From Salvia splendens (Eukaryota > Streptophyta > Magnoliopsida > Lamiales > Lamiaceae), in NCBI RefSeq assembly GCF_004379255.2, contig NC_056052.1, positions 9,789,708 through 9,853,707 on the forward strand: a stretch of 64,000 nucleotides of DNA, read 5' to 3'. A program made the position numbers and the translations under genes. Every line of letters begins with the position of its first letter. The stretch's first letter is position 1. Below the pieces are notes generated by a model. It was not told the DNA's origin. It worked only from the letters and a program-made list of their open reading frames with translations, and did not search any database. Of the stretch, positions 22,495-32,000 are shown piece by piece.

Positions 22495-24314
22495 AACGAT
22501 GTCACTTATCCATCTCTTAACTATTCATGGGTTCACTGTACTTTTCACTTCATCTCTTAGTTTCATCTCTTAACTAAGAGACAGAACATGCAACCTTTTA
22601 TCTCTTATCCGTCTCTTAACCATCTCATCCCTTAACTATTCATTCAATTTCATTTTTTTTATTTCCAACAAATTCAATTAATAAAAACACACTTCATTAA
22701 ATAAAATAAAAATTACAACTTAAAATCCTAGTAAAAAAATACATAATTAAATTCGTGACAAAATAAATAAAAAAAGACATAATTTAAAATACAATTTTCT
22801 AGAAATTATAAAAACTACTCCGCCGGCGAATCATCCCCCGGAGGTGGTGGAGGCGGAATACCAAGTTGTCCCGCCAGATACATAATGCCGGCATGATGGG
22901 CTTGAAACTGGGCAGGCGTCATGCGGGAAGTGTCCCCCATCGTGGTGGTTAAGTACATGAACATTAAGGAGGAGGGCGGCCCTTGGGAGCCCGCCTGGCT
23001 TGATTCGCCTCAGCCCCTCCTCCCTCTAGCCGCCTTGGTCCCTTGCGGACGACGGCGCCCACGGGAGGACCCTCCTGCATCGTCCGCCGTGCCCTCAACC
23101 TCCTGCGAGGCAACCTCTTGTGCGGCGTTGCCTGAACCGCCCCACTAGACGAGTATTGGCCACCCCCGTGTGCTTCATGCGCTTCGAGGTCGAGCCTGTG
23201 CTGGACTGGACACCGCCGGCCCACCTTGCCTCGTCTTTGACGACATCCCAAACATCGACATGTTTGAAATCTTTGCAGGTGTCGTCGAAATAGACTAGCA
23301 AAGCGGATCTCAGAATGTCGGCTCCCCGTGGCTCCGCTTTGGTAATGAGCCGCTTCAGTCTTGTAGATGCCGCAGAATTTTTTGACCTATCTGTCGACTC
23401 GGTCAAAGTGAGCGCGGAGCATCTTCAATGTGCAGCGGCGGGACCCCTTCCGAGTATGTTGATTCCCGACGATGGGATCGTACGAGACACTAATCCAGGC
23501 ATTGTACACAGCTATCGTGTCCTTGCCGCTGTACTGATGCTGGCCTACATCCTTCTCCTCCGACGCTTCTTCCACGGAGTCGAATGCCCTGAAGCTTCCA
23601 CCGCCTCGTCCTCCTTCCGGAGTGGGTTCATCCGGATAATCCTCCCTAATTTGGGATAATCCCTGCGAATACCTCGGGGCGGAGGGACGAGCGTATGCAT
23701 CCACATCAAAATGGGGTGGTTGGTACCCCGCCGGCGTCGACAAGCATTGGGTGCCCGGCGTCGACGAACCGGAATCCGAACCACCCAATATATTGTACAT
23801 GCCCCCCAGTCGCCAAACGCGTTGATGTCAAACCCACTGGAGCCGTTACCGCCAAAGTTCCGTCGCCGGACATTTTGTGATGAAAATTGGAGAGGAAATA
23901 AAGATGATTTGAGAAGAATAGATGTGTGTTTGTGTGTGTAATGAGGATGAAATATGAGTAATTATAGAGTAAAAAGTAAAAAAATAATAAAAAAAAGAAA
24001 GAAAAAACGGTCAAAAAATGGTAATATTACCGTTTTTAATTTTAATTTTATAATTTTATTAAATTCGATTTAAAAAAATAATTTATTGCGTCAGCGTAAT
24101 GAAGCCCATTCGCGGGCCGGCGAGTGGGCGTCACACGTGGCGCCAGCGCGCGCCACATCATGCGGACGCGTGACGAGACGGCTCGCCATCCGTCTCGGTG
24201 GGACGGGCGTCTCGGCGGTTTGGTGACGAGACGGGACGCTACAAGGTATCTCGCTCCCGTCTCGTCTAGGAGGGACGAGATAAGAAACGCCCGCAGGATG
24301 CGTTACGGGTGCTC
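22495..24314 (-). mobile_element. PIF/Harbinger element copy B, both ends present
   Basis: Reading the minus strand it starts GAGCACCCGTAACGCATCC at 24314 and ends near 22495, where the plus strand reads AGCAATCCGCAACGATG, a diverged inverted repeat. TTA flanks both ends (22492-22494 and 24315-24317). It carries an ORF1 gene and no transposase. It lies inverted relative to copy A, about 2.8 kb away, so the two form a pair of roughly 1.3-kb inverted arms around 19684-22956. The TTA at 24315-24317 is also the left flank of the next MITE. Confidence 0.78.
22815..23873 (-). pseudogene. ORF1-type protein of Harbinger copy B, broken
   Basis: From an ATG at 23873 the frame is lost within 20 codons. 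The conserved YQPPHFDVDAYARP, SQIREDYPDEP and AVYNAWISVSYDPIVGNQ blocks are then read from about 23800, with a roughly 50-bp deletion after GNQ relative to copy A and a TAG at HFDRVDR. Downstream, DILRSALLVYFDDTCKDFKH and a Ser/Thr-rich segment occur in other frames. The natural C-terminus is recognisable (GIMYLAGQLGIPPPPPPGDD, stop at 22815-22817). The domain is the same NAM-associated/Myb-like ORF1 type as copy A. Confidence 0.72.
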
Positions 24315-24317
24315 TTA

Positions 24318-24570
24318 GAGTGTCCACAATGGGACAGCCACGGCTGTCTATTGCAAAGACAGAGGCGCCGTGGCGGTGGAGGAAGCGCCACGTAGGTGGT
24401 GGTGAACAAGGCGGAGTGGCGGCTGCCGAGACCGCCGCAGTTGTGAGAAACGTTTTTTTATTAATTTATTTTGTAATGACTAGGCGGACAAGTTTTTTGT
24501 GGCTGTGCTGACTAGGCAGACAAATTTCTGTGGCTATGGCATGGTTGTTCCGCCTCTACTTTTGACACTC
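24318..24570. mobile_element. Harbinger-type MITE abutting copy B
   Basis: It starts GAGTGTCCACAATGGGACAG and ends TTTTGACACTC, with TTA on both sides (24315-24317, 24571-24573). The interior is GC-rich (GGCGGTGGAGG, GCCGAGACCGCC) and non-coding. Its left flanking TTA is shared with copy B, so one of the two inserted at the edge of the other. A further TTTTAGAGCATCC-like terminus occurs at about 24680 without a partner. Confidence 0.7.
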
Positions 24571-24766
24571 TTATGCTTCCATCTTAAGGGGCTATCAAAA
24601 CTAAAAAATCAAAAAGTACTGATTGTTTAGGATTTACTTCTTCTCTACCTAAAGAATAAGCACTTTTGGTTCAGCATGAGTTTTAGAGCATCCTCATCCA
24701 TTCTCTTGCCAAAGAGCATGGATGTGGGTCTAGACCCACATTTATTCATTTATGTTTAGTGTAAAT

Positions 24767-26160
24767 TAGGCATGCACAAACCGAACCGAACCGGACCGCC
24801 GGTTAACCGGCGGTTCGGAACCGCCGGTTCACAAATCGGAACAGGTGCCGGCGGTTCAAGGTTCAGGTTCAGGTTCAAAACCAACCGCTAGTTTGCCGGT
24901 TTGAACCAGCTGTTCCACGGTTCCAACGGTAGGATTCCGGCTAAGGTGTAGGTTTTCAGGCTAGATGTGCAGAAAACCGGCAGTTTCTGACGAAAACCGC
25001 CGGTTTCTAACCTAAACCGCCGGTTTCCGACATTTCCGGACATTTTTCAGGTGGCAGCGTATATGTGGCAGTGTATAGGCCTGAAAACCGATCAGAAACC
25101 GCCGGTTCCGGCCGAAATTTGAAATATGAATTTTTTTATTTTTATTTTATTTTTATTTCTTCCAATTTTACTCTTATAAGTACCCCACTTCCCCTATCAT
25201 TTTTACTCACTTCATTCTTGTGTTAACAAGGATTTCCTTCTCAATCTCAATTTCTCTATTGTCTATCCTCATTCTCTCTAATTACTCAAGTTGTTTACTA
25301 CTATATTTGTTGTTGTGTTCGTAATTTACCATTTATTTAATATTCTATATTCCGTACTACTTTCATTTTGAATTATGTCTTCTTCTCGTGGTGGACCGGG
25401 TGTGGTGATCAGGGCAAAAGAATTGTCCGAGATCAAAGTAGTCGTCCCCAAAGATCAAAGCGGCCTAGTTGTCGAGAAGTTATGGAAGAGGTTTCCCGAG
25501 TGCCGGCTGAACGCATGCAAGTAAGTTCTAAAAAATAAAATTATTTTTACAATTCATAATTTCATAAGATTAAGTTTTTTTAATTTTTTTTGTGGTGGGA
25601 GGGGCGGTGGTAGTTCCCAACAACAAGATGACGAATACGACGTGTCTATATCGTCAAAAGAGTAGGTCGACAATGTTTGGAGAAAAAAGTTGAATTATCA
25701 CGTTATTTACTAACCTTAGGAGACAAAGTGAACATTTGCTCTGATGTATGGACTGATTATTTTAATAGACATTCATACATGGGCATTACGGTTCACTTTG
25801 TGGACAATAGTTGGACTTTGAACAAGCGTTTGATTGGGTTTAGAGAATTTGAGACACCACACACTGCAACCGAAATTGCTTCTTTAATTATTCAAATTTT
25901 GAATGAATTTCAATTTTGCAATAAGATATTTTCTGTTGGTTTTGATAATGCAATTGTTAACACTGCAAGTATTAATGACTATATTGCGGCTTGTGCTCCG
26001 GTTATTGGTGGTAAGTATTTTCATCAAAGATGCATATGTCATATTTTGAATTTATGTGTACAAGATGCGCTTGAATTATGGCAAAAGCATGTTAGTCCTA
26101 TTAGATCTGCAGTTAGATTAATCCATCAAAAGTCGTCTATTGGCAAAGCTTAGAAGTAGT
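24767..26160 (+). mobile_element. hAT transposon, internally deleted and 3'-truncated
   Basis: The left end TAGGCATGCACAAACCGAAC is followed by 350 bp rich in the palindromic word ACCGCCGGTT and relatives (24790-25110), a layout seen in plant hAT elements with subterminal repeats. A damaged transposase gene follows at 25375. The right end and the C-terminal dimerisation region are missing. Confidence 0.7.
25375..26152 (+). pseudogene. hAT transposase (RICESLEEPER-like), deleted
   Basis: The first exon from ATG 25375 reads MSSSRGG before a frame change. The neighbouring frame (RDQSSRPQRSKRPSCREV) resembles the N-terminus of zinc-finger BED, RICESLEEPER-type proteins. A donor-like GTAAGT follows at 25519. 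After an internal deletion near 25660 an open stretch (25677-26150) encodes the transposase core: ICSDVWTDYFNRHSYMGITV, FSVGFDNAIVNTASIND and RCICHILNLCVQDALE. The aspartates in SDVW and GFDN are in the expected catalytic-core positions. It stops at TAG near 26151. The BED finger and the C-terminal hATC domain are absent, so it cannot be active. Confidence 0.8.
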
Positions 26161-26210
26161 ATTGTCATCAAAAGAAGGTAAGATGTACGAATTTTACCAT
26201 GGAAATGCTT

Positions 26211-26297
26211 AGAGAGGCCTTCAAATAGAATGAACCCTTAGAGAGGCCTTCAAATAGAATGAACCCTTAGAGAGGCCTTCAAATAGAATGAACCCTT
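26211..26297. repeat. Tandem repeat, 29 bp x 3
   Basis: The unit AGAGAGGCCTTCAAATAGAA plus TGAACCCTT occurs at 26211, 26240 and 26269 without visible mismatches. Confidence 0.92.
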
Positions 26298-26336
26298 CTC
26301 CTCTAGGTATAAAGAGACCATAACCAAACAGTCAAC

Positions 26337-26886
26337 CAGTGTTGATCGAGATACAGGGTCGCTGCTGGGTCGCCTGGGTCGAGTGAGTCGCCTGGGTCGC
26401 CCTAAACACATGTTATCTCTGATTTTCTCAAATCTCTCACATGTTTTCTGTCTCTCTCAATCACAATTCTCTCTATATATATGCATGCACCACATCAAAC
26501 TTTTCAAACCTACTTTCTACACTTTAGAATTCGGCCTCTTCACTCCTAAACAAATAAACAATTCAAAGATCTTTTGCTACCAACCTTCATATATTCCCTT
26601 GTTTTGATGTTTTCAGACAATGGTTTCAATTATTTATTGTGTTATGACTTATGAATTGTTTTGGTATTTTGATCATTTCTATTTTCCATTTTATCTCTAT
26701 TCACATGAATTGCGTTTACATTTATATTATTTGATGTATTCTAAACATTAGAGCAGTATATTTACTTTATTTAATATTAAAAGGCAAAAAAAATAACCTA
26801 GCTTTGTGGGTCTCTCGACCCCGTCGACCCGCGACCCGAATTTTCACCTCATCAACCCGGTGCGCCCCGCGACCCTAACAACACTG
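26337..26886. mobile_element. Non-autonomous hAT element with 8-bp target duplication
   Basis: The left end CAGTGTTGATCGAG and right end CGACCCTAACAACACTG are inverted. CAGTCAAC flanks both ends (26329-26336, 26887-26894). Subterminal regions are rich in GGGTCGC/GCGACCC words, while the middle is AT-rich and non-coding. A second, damaged family member begins at 49332. Confidence 0.88.
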
Positions 26887-27652
26887 CAGTCAACTAAACA
26901 TGTTTTCCAACCAACATCGAGATTTTCCTTCGGTTCACACAAGCTCTCATTTTAGCTTGAAACACAACACAAATTACAAAAGAAAAAGGAAACAGAAGTC
27001 GAACACAAAACAAGGATCCGTGAACCAGAATAATCGGAACAAAAACAATATAATATAATATAATAAAAAATCGTCAAATACATTACTACAGAGTACAAGT
27101 CTATTAGTGATAGAGTCTTGAGATAATACAGCATTCATCAAGCTCAACAACAAACAACAGCGAATGAATTATGAAAACCCTAAGCTAATTGCTGCAGCTA
27201 GATTAACGGAATGTTACTCTAACCAAAACAAATCGATAGACCAAACTGACCTAACCCAGGAATCAATAACACACATTTACGTCCACAGACAAAATCAACA
27301 CTCCCCAAAATCAAATAATCAACTCGACAATTCCAAGCAACCTCGAGATTTCCCTTCCGCTTACACAAACAAACACAGCTTTATATTGAGCGTGGGAAAC
27401 CCAATCCCATTACAGCTAGAAACAAAGCACAAATTACCCAAAACAAAAACCGACCTTGGCGGAAAAACTAGGGTTGGGTTTGTCAATCACAAATGTTAAC
27501 AGGACTATGTATAAAATAATTCTAGAGGTGAAACAATTGGGGTTTTTTCTGCTGAAAACAAGCGACACTAGAAAAAATCATCAAAACCTTAGTATCACAA
27601 TGAATCCATAAATCTTGCAGAAAGCAAAGCTAATTGTAGAAAGAGTCGGAGA
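26887..27652. other. Probable leader/intron sequence upstream of the hAT insertion
   Basis: No coding sequence is recognised. Two stretches resemble each other: about 26905-26985 (ATCGAGATTTTCCTTCGGTT) and about 27335-27445 (CTCGAGATTTCCCTTCCGCT, then ACAAATTACCCAAAA), suggesting an old duplication. On the minus strand this would be the intron of the gene whose first exon lies at 27659-27750, but no second exon is found. Confidence 0.4.
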
Positions 27653-27840
27653 GATTACCACGGCTGACGGCGGGGAGAGGAGCTCTGGGAAATGTGATTC
27701 GGTTTCTGCAAGTGCCGCTGCCGCTTCTGTTAGGGAGAAACTAGGGTTGGTTAATGTATAGCTTAGTCTTATTGGGCCAGCCCAGTACCACCACGATTTG
27801 TTAATGTATAGCTCTATCTTATCGGGCCGGCCCAATTCCG
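27653..27840 (-). promoter_or_regulatory. Housekeeping-type promoter and non-coding first exon, gene body missing
   Basis: On the minus strand two TGGGCC-containing modules (27771-27785 and 27823-27835) are followed by a telo-box-like AACCCTAG at about 27742-27749, a leader with GCAGCGGC, and a splice donor CCGTG/GTAATC at 27659/27658. Site II (TGGGCC/T) plus telo-box is the usual promoter layout of plant ribosomal-protein and other translation genes. The promoter module TTAATGTATAGCT...GGGCC is duplicated with a 50-bp period (27751 and 27801). No coding exon follows; hAT sequences occupy the region below 26886. Confidence 0.55.
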
Positions 27841-28742
27841 ATACAGGAAAGGAATAACATTATCGGTTTAAATGTGAAGATATTAATCCGTATATTACCA
27901 AATTTTCTGTTTTTCTATATTTATTGATTTATCAATTATTTGACATTTAATCGACCTTTCCTTTTTGCATGCCCAATACCATCTTGGCTGGGCTGCCATT
28001 GTGAAGTTTCGATAAGATAATTTGGATTATAAATGTTTAATAATATCTCACTGTCTATGTGAAATTCGTAATAAAGTAGAGTTCAAACTAAATGCCAAAT
28101 CGAAAGATGGAAAAAGGATTGAATATTTTGACAACTTGGCATATGAATTAGAAGTTGTTGAACTTCCATTTCTCATGGGGCATGTGGATGAGGTTTTGAG
28201 TGATGCCAGTAGTTGGATTGGAGATATGTGTTTCCTTTTAGGTCATCTTCTGATATTTGTCTTCGTCTTTCTGTGTTTCTGTTAATTTTGGGTTCCTCTC
28301 TTACTACTAGTTATGTCAGTACATAATTCTATATGTTTATTTCCGTGTATAATTTCGATCGAATCAAAGCTAGAGTGAACTTCATGATATATTAATATTT
28401 ACTCTTGTATAGTAGTACTGGAGTACTACATATTAAAAGTCACGGCAAGATAAGTTGCCGTATTATTTTTTTTTAAATACACAAACTTTTGACATTATCT
28501 ATTTTTTTCAAAACTTTCTTTTAATCAAATTACATGAAATTTTAAACTGTTTAATTTTGCTTCAAGCAAACAATCCCGATGAAAATATTCGTGCCGCCGT
28601 ACGTACTATATTTCACTAGTTAGTCAAAGTGAGAAAAAATTGTTGAATAAAATGGAAGGCTACGTACCTTCTTCCACGTTGACACCAATGTATTTTTCTT
28701 TGCAGGAGGTAGGAAATTTAAGAGCAATTCTGGTTAATATAA
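27841..28742. other. Intergenic with one unrecognised short frame
   Basis: AT-rich. A plus-strand frame at 28022-28285 contains NKVEFKLNAKSKDGKRIEYF then LAYELEVVELPFLMGHVDEV and ends in a hydrophobic stretch. I do not recognise it and see no splice context, so it may be an exon relic. Confidence 0.35.
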
Positions 28743-28948
28743 TACTCCCTCCGCCCCAATAAATATGAAACGTTTGGTTTTTGGCACAAGATTTAATGTA
28801 GGGTTGTTTTGTGAGTTAATGAAGAGAGAGTAAAGTAAGAGAGAAGAAAAAGTAGAGATGATGTTGTTTCCATTTTAGGAAACGTTTCATTTTTAATGGG
28901 ACAACCCAAAAAGGAAAACGTTTCATTTCTAGTGGGACGGAGGGAGTA
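28743..28948. mobile_element. Stowaway-type MITE
   Basis: TACTCCCTCCGCCCCAATAA and AGTGGGACGGAGGGAGTA form inverted ends. Internal AAACGTTT(G/C) words at both sides extend the pairing. Confidence 0.88.
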
Positions 28949-29046
28949 GTAATAATACTAATATCAAACGTCCAAAATCGCACGAGGGTAAATGGGCCAC
29001 GGAAAATATTAATAATTATGGAATTATGCGGTTTTTCAGTCTATGT

Positions 29047-32000
29047 ATATTGGTTTGATTCATTTCAATGACAAAAATGATTTTATTATTTGGAAACAGA
29101 AATTGAAGTGTATTCTTATTCAGCAAAAAGTGTTTAAGGTTATTGATGGTTCTTTACCTGATGACACTGCTTAAGAAAAGCTTGATGAGATGAATGAGTT
29201 GGCTAGAGCTACTATTGTGCTTAATTTGTTTGATTCTGTGATTAGGAAAATTGATCATATTGAATCTGCTTCTGAAATGTGGAAACATCTTGATACCCTG
29301 TTCACTGAGACTTCTATGTCCTCCAGAATGTATTTGCTTGAAAAGTTGTTTAAATTTAAGCTTGATCTTGCAAAAGACATTGATGATAATGTGAATAGGT
29401 TTCAGAAGCTTGTGCAAGATATAAAAAGATCTGGTGATAAGACAATTGATGAATACACTAGTATTTCTCTAATGAATACTATACCTGATTCTTACAGTGA
29501 TGTGAAAGCTGCCATTAAGTATGGTAGAGACACTGCTCCTCTGGATTTGATTATTAGTTCCCTAAAATCTAAAGAACTTGAATTAAGGGAAAGGGCTGCT
29601 GACAAAAATGCTTTTAACAAGGCCTTGAATGTCAGAGGTAGACCTAAGTCAAGAGGGGGGAATGAATCTAATGGTGGATCTGGTACCAGCCCTAAACCCT
29701 AAACAGATCAAGGTCTAATAGTAAGTGGAGCACTATAGGAAAAAGTGTACCAAACCTAAAAAGAATAAATCCCCTAATAATAACACTCAGCTTGAAAATC
29801 TTGTAAATGTGGCCAAATATGATGCTGACAATGAATCTGTGTATATGGTGCATGATTTGATGTATATAAATGTTTTTCCTATGTGCCCCTTTACTTCAAA
29901 TGATTGGCTTTGTGATTCTGGATGTACTTATCATGTTAGTCCATTCAAGGAAGTGTTCATTGAAATAAGGCCTGTGACAAATACTTATGTGTCAGTGGCT
30001 GATGACAAGAAATGTGAAATTCTTGGAATTGGCACTGTGTGTTTAAAATTTGATAATGACTATGTGTTGGACCTGAAGGATGTGAGATATGTTCCAGATC
30101 TTTGCTATAATTTGATGTCTTGTACTACCCTTGAGAACTCTAGCATGGGGGTAAATGGGGGAAAGACTACATGAAAATCTGCAAAGGGTCAATGTGTTTG
30201 TTTAAGGCCAAAAGAAAATGTGGTTTGGATGTCTGTACTGTTGTGCCTCTTACATATGAAAAAGCATGTGCCAATGTTGTTAAAACTAATAAAACTATGT
30301 TGTAGCATAATAGACTTGGTCACATGAGGGAAAAGGGCCTGAATATTCTGAAAAAACATGTTATTTTATCTGATGCTGAAGTTCATGGTAATTTTCCTTT
30401 CTGTGACACTTGTGTGCTGACTAAACAGCATAGGGTTACTTTTCCTACTCCTGTACCTGCAAATATCATTAGACATGTTCTTGAATACTTGCATATGGAT
30501 GTGTGGGGCCCTGCTTCTGTGTCATCTCACTTTGGTTCTGTGTATTTCTTGTTTATTATTGATGATTTTCAAGTAAAGTTAGGAGATTCCTTATGAGACA
30601 TAAGTGTGAAGTATTTGAAAAACTTGCTGCTTGGAAAACTTTGATTGAAACACAGACATGTGAGAAAATTAAGGCTATAAGAACTGATAATGGCTTGGAA
30701 TTTTGTAATAAACAAATTGATGATTTGTGTGTTAGTTTTGGAATTAGAAGATATAAAACTGTTCCTTACTCCCCACGGCAAAATGGGGTAACTGAAAGAA
30801 TGAATAGGACCTTACTTGACAAAGTGAGATAAGAAATTTTGGGGTGAAGCTTTGTTGACTGCTGCTTACTTGGTGAATGGATCTCCCTCTGTGCCTTTGT
30901 TAGGACAATGTCCTGAACATGTTTTTATTAGAAAAACTTTGAATCTTTCTCATCTAAGAGTTTTTGGTTGTTCAGCTTTTGTGCATACTAAAACTGATAA
31001 ACTTGAACCTAGATCTAGAAAGAGTGTTTTTCTAGGTTATCCTGAAGGTGTTAAAGGTTATAGAATCTGGTTGAGAGATGAATTCCCTTGCTTAAAAGTG
31101 ACAAGTAACCCTGCTCCTGACCCTGTGGACAATGATCCTCTAATTGAGGTAGAGTCCACAAAACAACCCACTGATGTGGAGCATTATGTTGATGCTCCAA
31201 GTGAGGTGGAACAACTTTCTAGAATTCTCACCCAGTCTATATGCCTGATGATACACCTAGTGAAGGGAATCTATAGGTGAATGATGTTAATGATGTGCTT
31301 CCACCCAATGATAATGATAATCCTCATGATTTGCATGCTAGTCCTAGGAGACGTAATCCTCATGTTCTTGCCCAGAATGTGATTAATAGCCCCAGTGGTA
31401 TTTAAAATGCTATTGATGGTTCCAATTTGCATGATTATGTGTTATCTAGGGACAGGCCTAGAAGGCTTAATATTCAGAAACCTTTCTAGGTATGATGGTT
31501 ATGCTGGCTTGGTTGCTCTTATAAACTTGGCTTTCAATGTGTATGAATCTGATGGGGAAGAACCCCAGTCTTATAAGCAAGCTCTTAAGTCAAAATTCTG
31601 GAGTCAGTGGCATAAAGCCATGTTGGAGGAGATAAATTCTCTGAAAATTAATCTTACCTGGATCCTTGTTCCTTTACCCCCTGGTGCCTCTGTGGTTGAT
31701 TGCAGGTGGCTCTATAAATTGAAAAATGAGGTGGAGGGTATTAGGTACAAGGCCATACTTGTGGCCAAGGGTTTTACTCAACAAGAAGGGGTAGATTATA
31801 CTAAAATTTTTGCTCATGTTGTTAAATTTACTACTGTGCGGTTGATGCTTGCTTTATGTGCTCATTTTGACTGGGAATTGAAACAAATGGATGTTAAAAC
31901 TGCTCTCTTGCATGGTGACCTTGATAAACCTATTTTCATGAGACAACCTGAAGGTTTTGTTGATCCAAAGTTTCCCAATCATGTGTGCTTGCTGAAAAAG

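Noticed and set aside
27164..27499. A 111-codon plus-strand frame
   Set aside because: It has low-complexity Asn/Gln/Lys/Thr composition, no recognisable domain, and lies antisense to a probable leader/intron.
27500..27620. Box C/D snoRNA on the minus strand
   Set aside because: A TGATGA-like box occurs near 27578, but I could not find a matching CTGA box and terminal stem at the right distance.
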